A DNA stretch of 64,000 nucleotides. Origin: Marinoscillum furvescens DSM 4134. Lineage in GTDB: Bacteria > Bacteroidota > Bacteroidia > Cytophagales > Cyclobacteriaceae. The notes under the pieces were generated by a model. It saw nothing but the letters and a program-made list of their open reading frames with translations, made no database searches and had not been told where the DNA came from. This document shows positions 1 to 7,799 of this stretch, piece after piece. The stretch lies in NCBI RefSeq assembly GCF_003386095.1, contig NZ_QREG01000024.1:1-64000 (forward strand), in the 5' to 3' direction. The translations under genes and the position numbers were made by a program. Every line of letters begins with the position of its first letter. The stretch's first letter is position 1.

Positions 1-36
1 CCTTCCTTTTTGCCCCCGTCCCTGCCGAACGGACGG

Positions 37-66
37 CAAAGATAGTAAAGAACTTCTTTCCGCAAA
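37..66 (-). promoter_or_regulatory. Bacteroidota-type promoter for a gene left of the window
   Basis: On the minus strand TTTG (63-66) is followed after 18 bp by TATCTTTG (37-44), matching the TTTG / TAnnTTTG consensus of this phylum. Just downstream, CCGTCC and GGACGG (16-21 and 31-36) can form a short hairpin at the expected 5' end of the transcript. The gene it would serve lies outside the window. Confidence 0.6.
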
Positions 67-265
67 TAGTATCAAGGAAAATTATTGAGAAATTTCAACA
101 CCAACCCATTAATACAACTGGCAATCAGAGCTTTAAGTGAATAAATAATTTTTAATCGTCTCAAAACAGGCCTTCAACGAGCAGAACTGGGCTTTGAATT
201 GAATTACATCTTTATATCAAACATTGCTTTTCAAATTTGTAATCCAAAAAACCATAATTGAATTA

Positions 266-874
266 ATGTTTACTCTTCTTACTTCAATTGATCAAGCCAT
301 CTTCTCACAGATGAGCTTTAAGGAATTCATCATCATTTTTGAGGTGCTGATCTCAGGGCTTGCTGTCGCACATCTACTGGACAGTCTTGCAAGTGTGGTG
401 ATTGCCAAACCTAAGCTGTACTGGAACCACTTGATGTATACTACCCTTGCCTTGATGCTCATCGTAAACCATTGGTGGATGTCTTTTCACCATTCGTACG
501 AACTGATAGTAACAAACGTGTTTCAATTCCTGATCATCTTAAGCAAGCCAGTGATCATTTACTTTCTGTCTATTTTTCTATTCCCTAAAGAAGTGAGCTT
601 AAAGGCTCGGAATTTGAAGGCGATATTTAAATTGAACCTAAGACCTCTAATGGTATGCTTTATAGGCTACCATTTTGTAAACATGATTCACGACTACTAC
701 ATCTATTCGGCTGGCATTGAAATAAATGAAAATTATGCTCTACAAAATGTTGTCAGAGGGTCATTCTTGATATTCGCATGTGTAGTTTGGATGAGCAAAC
801 GGGTGCTACTTGCCGAAATCCTGGGTGTATTGAGTTTTCTGCTAACAGTCAGTTATTGGATGGAGATATCCTAA
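266..874 (+). CDS. Hypothetical multi-pass membrane protein
   Basis: Family not recognised. About 202 residues and almost entirely hydrophobic, with roughly five to six membrane segments (examples: FIIIFEVLISGLAVAHLL, LALMLIVNHWW, FLIILSKPVIIYFLSIFLF, a C-terminal VLSFLLTVSYW), so an inner-membrane protein. The frame is open from a TTG at 224, but the ATG at 266 gives a more natural N-terminus and is preferred. It is alone on the plus strand and its stop overlaps the stop of the convergent DUF2480 gene by 4 bp. No catalytic motif was seen. A small sensor or transport-accessory role cannot be judged from sequence. Confidence 0.6.
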   Translation: MFTLLTSIDQAIFSQMSFKEFIIIFEVLISGLAVAHLLDSLASVVIAKPKLYWNHLMYTTLALMLIVNHWWMSFHHSYELIVTNVFQFLIILSKPVIIYFLSIFLFPKEVSLKARNLKAIFKLNLRPLMVCFIGYHFVNMIHDYYIYSAGIEINENYALQNVVRGSFLIFACVVWMSKRVLLAEILGVLSFLLTVSYWMEIS

Positions 875-1377
875 CGAGGGCGTTTGTATACAGGAACAGT
901 ACTACATGGCTCTCCATACATGATGCTGGCAACTCGTCCTAAAAGTCTCTTTGTGAGCTGAAAGTAGGCGTAATCTCGACTTTGAAGCTCACCACAGCCT
1001 TTAATCACCACTTTGGCATCATCGAGCTCCAGCGAAAGTATTTTTTCTATTGCTTCATCTATGAGGATTTTTTCCAATGCATCTCTTTCGCCAACAGCGC
1101 TGCATCTCGCGTATGGTGCCAGTTTGGTGGCGACCAGCATAAAGGCCCAAGATGGTATGATGGCATCAGATGAACAGAATACTCCCACGTTTTTCCCTGA
1201 ATATTGACTCCAGTCATGCTCTTTGATATAAGTTCTAAATTCTCGCTCGCGTAATATAAGTCCCTGAAAGAGCGCATCTTTCAAATCGAAGTATTCTCGC
1301 TCTGACTGATCAATGAATTCATCCAGATCTAATGAGACTAATGAACTATTGGCTACTCTGTTGACGATTTCTTCCAT
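871..1377 (-). CDS. DUF2480 family protein
   Basis: A 168-residue soluble protein matching the Bacteroidota-specific DUF2480 family, with the N-terminal MEEIVNRVANS, the central LREREFRTYIKEHDWSQY and VFCSSDAIIPSWA, and the C-terminal MYGEPCSTVPVYKR. The biochemical function of the family is unknown. It is the last gene of the rpmH-rnpA-protease-tsaB run: its ATG touches the tsaB stop (shared base 1377), so translation is probably coupled. The 3' end overlaps the convergent membrane-protein gene by 4 bp. Confidence 0.88.
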   Translation of the reverse strand: MEEIVNRVANSSLVSLDLDEFIDQSEREYFDLKDALFQGLILREREFRTYIKEHDWSQYSGKNVGVFCSSDAIIPSWAFMLVATKLAPYARCSAVGERDALEKILIDEAIEKILSLELDDAKVVIKGCGELQSRDYAYFQLTKRLLGRVASIMYGEPCSTVPVYKRPR

Positions 1378-2069
1378 TACACTTTGAACTTCTGCGATGG
1401 TGTATTAGTTCGGTATTCTTTTAAATAATCTGGCTCGAAATATGCCAGGTCTTCAAACTGCTCAGCTGAGAACTTTATCCAGGCAGCCTCCCCCATGTAC
1501 GCTGCCTGTGGGTGAATGCCCTCAATGATGCGAATGGTCTGGTCTGCATGGGCGAAAAGCTCTTTTAACTTTTCGGCACCATTTCCAAACATTACCAGTG
1601 GCTTACCACTGAATTCGTCGAAAGTGCTTTCGTCTACGATAATGGGGGCTGTAGGCCAAATGATGTTGCCGCTTATGTCTTCGACACGTCCGTACACCTC
1701 CATGCGTCTGGCATCGATCATTGGGCAAAGTAACTCTTCAGGAGCAGCAAACCTCCTCACCTGGGCAGACATACTCTCCAGGCTATCCAGGGCTATCATG
1801 GGGCACTCCAAGGCGAAACATAACCCTTTGACTGTGGCAGTACCTATCCTCAACCCTGTATATGAGCCAGGGCCTGCTGCTAAGGCTACTGCTGAGATAT
1901 CTTTGAGTTCCAACTCACAGTTTTTGACCAGCTCTTTAATAATCACTGGAAGTAGGTTGGAGTGAGATTTTTGCAGATGATAGGTCTGTGCCCCAATGAG
2001 CTCACCCTGATGGTGAACAGCCACAGAACACACTTTGGTGGATGTATCTAAACTTAATATGTAGGCCAA
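1377..2069 (-). CDS. tsaB: tRNA threonylcarbamoyladenosine biosynthesis protein TsaB
   Basis: TsaB partners TsaD and TsaE to place threonylcarbamoyl on A37 of ANN-decoding tRNAs. The 230-residue protein has the ASKHA-fold start LSLDTSTKVCSVAV and the GPGSYTGLRIGTATVKGL segment typical of TsaB, and its length is normal. The start codon appears to be TTG at 2069, 4 bp after the protease stop, and no better in-frame start was seen. It is cotranscribed with the upstream S41 protease and downstream DUF2480 gene. Confidence 0.93.
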   Translation of the reverse strand: MAYILSLDTSTKVCSVAVHHQGELIGAQTYHLQKSHSNLLPVIIKELVKNCELELKDISAVALAAGPGSYTGLRIGTATVKGLCFALECPMIALDSLESMSAQVRRFAAPEELLCPMIDARRMEVYGRVEDISGNIIWPTAPIIVDESTFDEFSGKPLVMFGNGAEKLKELFAHADQTIRIIEGIHPQAAYMGEAAWIKFSAEQFEDLAYFEPDYLKEYRTNTPSQKFKV

Positions 2070-2073
2070 TGCT

Positions 2074-3726
2074 TTACTCTCCTTTTAGAATTTGTTGGTA
2101 TCGCTCCGTATCATTGAGCACTTCTATGGCGGCCAGGACTTCCTTATCCTGATCAAACATCGCCTCGACCATGCCTGCCTGATAGTAGTACCGCCCAGCA
2201 ATCTCGCGTTCGAGCAGCTTTTTAATTTCAGGCTTGAAGGTGACAAGATCCTGATCTTTGTTATGGAGTGTTTCTTCCCGAAGGGCTTCTATTTGCTCAG
2301 CAATATCTTCATAGTACTGTTCTTTCTTGGACGAGGCAATTAACTTATCAATGTCTCGCTCCACCTGAGTGGTGTAATTGAGGTCTTTGTCCTGAAGCCA
2401 TTGTTTGAACTCCTGATATTCAGCATCTGTCAGCTTAAATTCTTTGGCATCTGGGATTTCCGGGTGTTCATAAAAGTACCTCGTAGCAAAATGAAAGATC
2501 AGGTCATTGGAGAGCAAGCTGATAGTAATGGGCGCTAGTTCTTGAGTCTCCACTTCGATATCGGGATTTACTCCTCCTCCATCGTAGACGGACCTGCCGT
2601 TTGCTGTTTTAAACTCGCTTTTAAGGGAATCGGGAATCTTACCAACACTACCGTCTGGGTTTCGATGGCTATAGTCTATGGCCTGAATACATCTCCCTGA
2701 AGGGATGTAGTACTTGCCCGTTGTGACTTTTAGTTGGGAATTGTATGCCAAGGGCCTGGTTTGCTGCACCAGCCCTTTTCCGTAGGTCCTTTGCCCTACC
2801 AGCACGCCGCGATCATAGTCCTGCATAACACCGGACACGATTTCAGATGCCGAAGCACTTCCATTGCTCACCAGCACCACAAGCGGGATATCTTCATCCG
2901 CAGCTTCGTTGAGCGTTTTATAGGTTTTGGTCCAGTTTTTAAGCTTCCCTCGAGTAGTAACGACCTCACGGCCTTTTCCCACAAATACATTTGAGACATT
3001 TACGGCCTCTTCAAGCAATCCTCCAGGATTTCCCCTCAGGTCTAAAATGATTTTTTCAGCCCCATCTTCTTTTAGCTCATTGACTGCATTTTTCACTTCT
3101 GCACCAGCTTCTGTGGTAAAGTCTGTAAGCTTTAAGTAGCCAATATTATCGGTGACCATGCCTGAGTAGGGCACATTGTTGATGGTGATGCGCTCTCGCG
3201 AAAGGGTAACATCGAAAGGGGCTTCTTTGCCATACCGTTCTATAGTGAGTACCAGTTCGGAGTTAGACTGGCCCTTGAGCAGCTTACTGATTTGATCAGA
3301 TGATTTTCCCTTTAGAGCTATTCCATTTATTTTGATGATTTTGTCTCCAGCAATCAAACCTGCCTTGTGTGCAGGATATCCTTCGTAAGGTAGCACGATG
3401 GTAGACACACCGTCTTTTTTATCCACCACTGCGCCAATGCCTCCATATTCACCTGTGGTAATGGTGCGATAGTCTTCTATATCGTCTTCTGGGATGTAGG
3501 TGGTATAAGGATCTAAGGAAGACAGCATGGAACCAATGCCTTTTCGCATGAGCTGCGAAGGGTTGATCTCATCTACATAGTAAGAATTGACCTCCTTATA
3601 CAGTGTGGCAAAAATGTCGAGGTTTTTTACAATCTCGAAGGTTCGGTCATTAAGTGGCTGATCAAAAGCCAGGAGTCCAAATCCAAGACTTCCTGCGATC
3701 AAAAATGCTTTCCACTTTCTTGTCAT
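2074..3726 (-). CDS. S41 family carboxy-terminal processing protease
   Basis: Tail-specific (CtpA/Prc-type) periplasmic serine protease that removes residues from the C-terminus of exported proteins. The 550 residues hold an N-terminal hydrophobic anchor (about 7-22), a PDZ domain (about 90-165, YGGIGAVV and GLIAGDKIIKINGI), then the S41 core with GSASASE (nucleophile probably Ser292) and TYGKGLVQ (Lys317). The Ser-Lys spacing of 25 fits the family dyad. The extra C-terminal region from about 400 is helical and charged, as in Bacteroidota members. It lies 11 bp after rnpA in the rpmH operon, so it is probably expressed constitutively with growth. Confidence 0.93.
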   Translation of the reverse strand: MTRKWKAFLIAGSLGFGLLAFDQPLNDRTFEIVKNLDIFATLYKEVNSYYVDEINPSQLMRKGIGSMLSSLDPYTTYIPEDDIEDYRTITTGEYGGIGAVVDKKDGVSTIVLPYEGYPAHKAGLIAGDKIIKINGIALKGKSSDQISKLLKGQSNSELVLTIERYGKEAPFDVTLSRERITINNVPYSGMVTDNIGYLKLTDFTTEAGAEVKNAVNELKEDGAEKIILDLRGNPGGLLEEAVNVSNVFVGKGREVVTTRGKLKNWTKTYKTLNEAADEDIPLVVLVSNGSASASEIVSGVMQDYDRGVLVGQRTYGKGLVQQTRPLAYNSQLKVTTGKYYIPSGRCIQAIDYSHRNPDGSVGKIPDSLKSEFKTANGRSVYDGGGVNPDIEVETQELAPITISLLSNDLIFHFATRYFYEHPEIPDAKEFKLTDAEYQEFKQWLQDKDLNYTTQVERDIDKLIASSKKEQYYEDIAEQIEALREETLHNKDQDLVTFKPEIKKLLEREIAGRYYYQAGMVEAMFDQDKEVLAAIEVLNDTERYQQILKGE

Positions 3727-3737
3727 ATCACTATTGG

Positions 3738-4157
3738 TTATGTCCCTTTAGGTGCGTTACTCTGATTCTTCAGTGCACGTTTTTGTAAACGTAGCATTAA
3801 AGACTTTAGTTTGGGCTCAATGATACTGAAAGGTAGTATGGTTTTGTCTAAATAGACAAATGCCAGTCTGTAACCTGGCGGGACTTCATCCTTTAACAGC
3901 AGCTGATTGATACGATAGGCCTCTCGCATTCTGCGCTTAATGAGGTTTCGATCTACTGCTCTTTTGAATTTTTTCCGGGATACAGAAAAGAGCACTGCTT
4001 GCCCAGTCTGTGCGGGAGCAACTTGCTGATACTTTAACAGCAGTGGATGCAAATAAAAAGAGGAACCGTTTTTGAACAGTTCCTCAATTTCTTTTTTGCT
4101 CGAAAGACGCTCCTTTTTTGGTAAGCGCAGAGCATTTGAATGGCCTGAATCGGTCAT
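3738..4157 (-). CDS. rnpA: Ribonuclease P protein component
   Basis: Basic protein subunit of RNase P, which with the RNA subunit matures the 5' ends of tRNAs. The 139-residue protein has the RNR signature region FKRAVDRNLIKRRMREAYR and the N-terminal LPKKERLSSKKEIEELF typical of the family. It lies 14 bp downstream of rpmH, the nearly universal arrangement. The RNA subunit gene is not in this window. Confidence 0.97.
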   Translation of the reverse strand: MTDSGHSNALRLPKKERLSSKKEIEELFKNGSSFYLHPLLLKYQQVAPAQTGQAVLFSVSRKKFKRAVDRNLIKRRMREAYRINQLLLKDEVPPGYRLAFVYLDKTILPFSIIEPKLKSLMLRLQKRALKNQSNAPKGT

Positions 4158-4171
4158 AGGCCTATATCAAC

Positions 4172-4327
4172 TTATTTCTTGTGAGTCTGATCAGAAACAG
4201 TAAGCTTCTTTCTTCCCTTTGCTCTACGTCTTGCCAATACTGCGCGTCCGTTAGCAGACTCCATTCTAGAGCGGAATCCGTGCTTGTTTTTTCTCTTTCT
4301 TACTGAAGGTTGAAATGTTCTCTTCAT
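4172..4327 (-). CDS. rpmH: 50S ribosomal protein L34
   Basis: Read directly from the sequence: a 51-codon frame beginning [20 protein letters not shown] and ending with a basic tail and SDQTHKK, the full L34 signature. ATG lies at 4325-4327 and the stop at 4172-4174. It is the first gene of the rpmH-rnpA-S41 protease-tsaB-DUF2480 run, with a leader of about 75-80 nt after the promoter at 4409-4439. Confidence 0.97.
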   Translation of the reverse strand: MKRTFQPSVRKRKNKHGFRSRMESANGRAVLARRRAKGRKKLTVSDQTHKK

Positions 4328-4408
4328 GGCTATGCCTTTTTCTAATTCATTTATATAAAGCTGACCGATTCGCGCACGAATAAATCAGCGATTTCTCGAA
4401 ACGGAGGG

Positions 4409-4439
4409 CAAAGATAATGAAAGATTTACTAGAAGCAAA
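4409..4439 (-). promoter_or_regulatory. Promoter of the rpmH-rnpA operon
   Basis: On the minus strand TTTG (4436-4439), a 19-bp spacer and TATCTTTG (4409-4416) match the Bacteroidota sigma-factor consensus exactly. It sits between the adenosine-kinase gene stop and rpmH, and predicts a transcript start near 4403-4405. It is the best promoter in the window. Confidence 0.8.
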
Positions 4440-4483
4440 TAAATTTAACTCCTGGCACATTATTTCAAACCTCCTCTAGTACG

Positions 4484-5488
4484 CTAAGCGTCAAAGACTT
4501 CCTTTTTGATCTCCTGAAGTTTGGCCGGCGAAAGTCTAGGGCCATATTTGGCTACCACTTCTGAAGCAGCCTTGCTGGCTAGTTTGCCAGAAGATGCCAT
4601 GGTATGACCATTGGTGATCCCATACATAAATGCACCCGAAAACATGTCCCCGGCACCATTGCTATCTATGGCTGTCACCTTGTACGGCTCTATATCGATG
4701 AATGTATCTCCATCAAAAATCATGGCGCCATTTTTCCCCTGAGTGATTACAAACTTCTTTGCGTCTTTTTTCAAAGCCTCTCTAGCGTCTTCTACAGATT
4801 CTGTACCCGTATAGAGCATTGCTTCTTCCTCATTGCAAAACAAAAGATCTACCGATGCGCCCACTACCTCGGCCATCTGGTCTTTGAAATACTTGACCAT
4901 ACTTGGATCTGAAAAGGTAAGGGCGACTTTCACTCCATTGGCCTCAGCGATGGCTTTGGCTTTTTTCATGGCGGCTAGCCCCGTTTCGCTGGTGACGAGA
5001 TACCCTTCTATAAAAAGGTACTCTGCGTTGATCAAGGCATTTTCATCGATTTCGTTTTCAGAAAAATCCGATGTGATCCCCAAGTAGGTATTCATGGTAC
5101 GTTCGGCATCTGGAGACACCATCACGAGGCATTTGCCCGTAATTCCCTCTGGAAGGTTTTCAATATTTAGATTGGTATCCAGCCCATTGTCGGTGAGATC
5201 TTTTAGGTAGACTTTACCATCTTCGTCATTGGCAACTTTACATGAGTAGTAGCCTTTGCCTCCCAGCTTACTGACGGCAACAATGGTATTGGCAGCTGAC
5301 CCTCCGCCCTGCTTTTCACGGATGTGACCTGCCACAGCGGCTATGAGCTCCTGTTGGCGCTGCTCATCTACTAGCGTCATAAGTGACTTCTCCACTTTAT
5401 GCTCACTGAGGAAAGCATCATCTACTTCTATCTCGTAATCTACCAGTGCATTGCCGATGGCGTACACGTCGTACTTCTTACTACTCAT
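4484..5488 (-). CDS. PfkB-family sugar kinase, adenosine kinase type
   Basis: A 334-residue ribokinase-fold (PfkB) enzyme, closest by pattern to the bacterial adenosine kinases, which make AMP from adenosine and ATP. It has the N-terminal YAIGNALVDYEIEV, the glycine motif KQGGGSAANTIVAVSKLGG, and the C-terminal anion-hole and catalytic-base motif DSNGAGDMFSGAFMYG. Its ATG lies inside the end of the upstream GDPD gene (8 bp overlap), so the two are probably co-translated. Another PfkB substrate such as a sugar or inosine cannot be excluded from motifs. Confidence 0.83.
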   Translation of the reverse strand: MSSKKYDVYAIGNALVDYEIEVDDAFLSEHKVEKSLMTLVDEQRQQELIAAVAGHIREKQGGGSAANTIVAVSKLGGKGYYSCKVANDEDGKVYLKDLTDNGLDTNLNIENLPEGITGKCLVMVSPDAERTMNTYLGITSDFSENEIDENALINAEYLFIEGYLVTSETGLAAMKKAKAIAEANGVKVALTFSDPSMVKYFKDQMAEVVGASVDLLFCNEEEAMLYTGTESVEDAREALKKDAKKFVITQGKNGAMIFDGDTFIDIEPYKVTAIDSNGAGDMFSGAFMYGITNGHTMASSGKLASKAASEVVAKYGPRLSPAKLQEIKKEVFDA

Positions 5489-6371
5489 TATTCAATTCGT
5501 TGTATCTATTTGGGTAATCTGTAATCAAACCATCTACTCCCCAGTCTATGAGCCGTGTCATATCCTCCGGGTCATTGACGGTCCAGGGGATAACTTGCAT
5601 TCCCTGCTCCTGAATGTCTGCGACAGTCTGCCGCGAAAGTAATGGAAAATGACAACTATATATCTGTGGCACAAAGCCTATTGAATCAATATTGTGCTGG
5701 AAAGGCAGCTTGTTTTCTATTAATAAAGCGAGGTTCACCTCAGGATACGTCTTATGAATATACTGAAGCACTCTGAAATCAAAAGACTGGATCGTGACAC
5801 GATTCCATGGCAGCAGACCTTCAACTGTTCGGTAAACTAGATCAGAAAAATCAGCTGGATTTGGGTGATAGCGTCCGTCTCCTTCAGGCTTGCTCTTAAT
5901 TTCAATATTGTAGAACGGGAGTGGCTGATTGGTGTTTTTCGCGAAAGTTTCGGCTGAATCTATTACCTGAGTCAGTAGAGGTTTTACTACGGAAAGCTTT
6001 TTCTGTTCTGGAAAACGAGGGTGATCAATGCTGCCGCAATCAAACTGTGCCACCTGCTGATAAGTCATCTGAAAAACATTGTATGCTTGTGCACTATCCG
6101 AAGGAATTGCTCCTCCAAGAGAGTCCAGGCAAATTACAGCTGACATGTAGGGCTCATGCGAAACTACTAGCTGACCGTCTTTGGTAACAGCCAGGTCCAT
6201 TTCCAAAGTGGTGACACCCAAATCCAGTGCATGAATAAAACCAGGGATGGAGTTTTCAGGATATAGTCCACGTGCTCCACGGTGCCCCTGGATGTCCAAT
6301 GGTTTTTGCTGCTTAGTAACGCATGAGAATAGCGTGCAGGTGAGGGCAATTAATAATGATAGTCTTTTCAT
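5481..6371 (-). CDS. Glycerophosphodiester phosphodiesterase lipoprotein
   Basis: Hydrolyses glycerophosphodiesters (deacylated phospholipids) to glycerol-3-phosphate and an alcohol. The 296-residue protein has a lipoprotein signal with Cys16 (LTCTLFSC), then the GDPD TIM-barrel start QGHRGARGLYPENSIPGF with catalytic His, the metal-binding TLEMDLAVTKDGQLVVSHEP, and the C-terminal WTVNDPEDMTRLIDWGVDGLITDYP. It is probably anchored in the outer or inner membrane facing the periplasm. It overlaps the kinase gene by 8 bp and follows the DUF5009 gene after 79 bp, so it may be read through from the PUL. Glycerol-3-phosphate could feed GlpD elsewhere in the window (inference). Confidence 0.9.
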   Translation of the reverse strand: MKRLSLLIALTCTLFSCVTKQQKPLDIQGHRGARGLYPENSIPGFIHALDLGVTTLEMDLAVTKDGQLVVSHEPYMSAVICLDSLGGAIPSDSAQAYNVFQMTYQQVAQFDCGSIDHPRFPEQKKLSVVKPLLTQVIDSAETFAKNTNQPLPFYNIEIKSKPEGDGRYHPNPADFSDLVYRTVEGLLPWNRVTIQSFDFRVLQYIHKTYPEVNLALLIENKLPFQHNIDSIGFVPQIYSCHFPLLSRQTVADIQEQGMQVIPWTVNDPEDMTRLIDWGVDGLITDYPNRYNELNNE

Positions 6372-6450
6372 TCGAAGAGGGCTATGATGTATACCATCAA
6401 AGTTGGAAATTTTTCTCCAAATTCAGATTTTCTCACCGCTACTGAAGTTA

Positions 6451-7797
6451 TTAAGTTTTCCAAAAGATTTTACGATTGGATAGCAGCTGAATAAGGTACG
6501 CTAACAGAAAAGTGTAGCTCAAACTCCTAATAAAACCCGTCCATGGACCGTCAGTAAGACTGTTTATGAATTGCTCTAAACCCGTCAATGCCAGAACCGG
6601 CCAGATGACATTGGCAAAAGCCACATAAGCGATCATCGGGTTTTGGCCATTGGCCTTGAGTAATCTACCAAACCTACCTAGATGTGAGCTAGCAAGGGTA
6701 AAGGCGAGAAGAACGCTCAGACTACAGCCGGCACCGATCAAATAAAAGCTCAACGTAGAAGGGTCTTTTTTGATCCCACCTTCGAGCGGTTCTGCCAATA
6801 GCCCTAAGAAAAGGAGCACTAGCAGGGTACCGATGGATGTTTGCTGATAGGGCCTGCATATCATAAGTATCAGCAGTGAGGCTCCAAGCATACCCGAAAG
6901 CCAATAGGTAAGTATCAATTCGCGTGTAAAGAGCCCCACAAGCAGAACAACAGGCAAACCAACTAGCCCCGGTAAGTAAAGCGCCTTACTTCCGGTGCTC
7001 AGTTTTTGCGACAACTGCAAATGGGGTGCCAGCCATACAGCAGGCAACACGACAAAAAGGTATTGGAGATAATAAAACTGATAGAGCCCTCTGACAGGTG
7101 TAAAATCCCATATGGCCTTCATCCAGCAAACGTCTTCATGAAACACCCTGAACATGAGCAGCACTGGCAATACTGTCAAGATGATCCAGGGTCTGGATCT
7201 AGTCAACCACCAAAGAAGGCCAGCGGCAAAATACACATTGGCCAGAACGACTAATATTATGTCAAAACGATCGAGTGAAGCACCTTGGGCATCTTTGAAA
7301 GGCTGAGTGAAGATTATCATCAATAATACACTCCAACCTACGGCCCTGAGGACCATTTTTCTCCAAAAGGAATAAGCCGAGGGAAGTCTGATAAAAACTA
7401 AAAACAATCCACAAAACCCAACCAGCGCCAGAATCCATTGGAGCGTATCGGGAGAACTGGCAAGCTGATGTGGGCGAATGTGATGAAGCACAATAGCAAA
7501 CACCAGAAGAAGTAAGGTGCGACTGAAAAGGTGCTTTAGATAGTGCCGGGTCTCTTCAAAACGCCTTCCGGCGATAGGAATAGCCACTCCGAGGCAAAAC
7601 AGAAACATAGGAAACACCAAATCCACCCAGGTGATACCGGGTAGATTTGGGTTGAAAACTCTATCGGGTGGAGGCAACTGCGCATGATACATCCATGCGG
7701 GCAGAGACCTGTAGGGCACGATACCAGATAAGACCATGCCCAGTATCGCCAACCCTCGCGTGGCATCCAATGCCTCAAATCTGGATGAGGCCGCCAC
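6451..7797 (-). CDS. DUF5009/HGSNAT-like (NagX-type) membrane protein
   Basis: A 448-residue polytopic protein of the heparan-alpha-glucosaminide N-acetyltransferase-like (COG4299, DUF5009) family. It shows FEALDATRGLAILGMVL at the start, PGITWVDLVFPMFLFCLGVA after the first membrane segment, about 11-12 membrane helices, and NGQNPMIAYVAFANVIWP near the C-terminus. Bacterial members called NagX sit in GlcNAc-utilisation loci and have been proposed to bring N-acetylglucosamine across the inner membrane or to acetylate it. The start is GTG at 7797, 2 bp after the GH92 stop, so it is part of the PUL operon. Transporter versus acyltransferase is not decidable here. Confidence 0.82.
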   Translation of the reverse strand: MAASSRFEALDATRGLAILGMVLSGIVPYRSLPAWMYHAQLPPPDRVFNPNLPGITWVDLVFPMFLFCLGVAIPIAGRRFEETRHYLKHLFSRTLLLLVFAIVLHHIRPHQLASSPDTLQWILALVGFCGLFLVFIRLPSAYSFWRKMVLRAVGWSVLLMIIFTQPFKDAQGASLDRFDIILVVLANVYFAAGLLWWLTRSRPWIILTVLPVLLMFRVFHEDVCWMKAIWDFTPVRGLYQFYYLQYLFVVLPAVWLAPHLQLSQKLSTGSKALYLPGLVGLPVVLLVGLFTRELILTYWLSGMLGASLLILMICRPYQQTSIGTLLVLLFLGLLAEPLEGGIKKDPSTLSFYLIGAGCSLSVLLAFTLASSHLGRFGRLLKANGQNPMIAYVAFANVIWPVLALTGLEQFINSLTDGPWTGFIRSLSYTFLLAYLIQLLSNRKIFWKT

Positions 7798-7799
7798 TG

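Noticed and set aside
4900-5100. Plus-strand frames opposite the adenosine-kinase gene
   Set aside because: They are shadows of a clear minus-strand coding region; the kinase motifs are on the minus strand.
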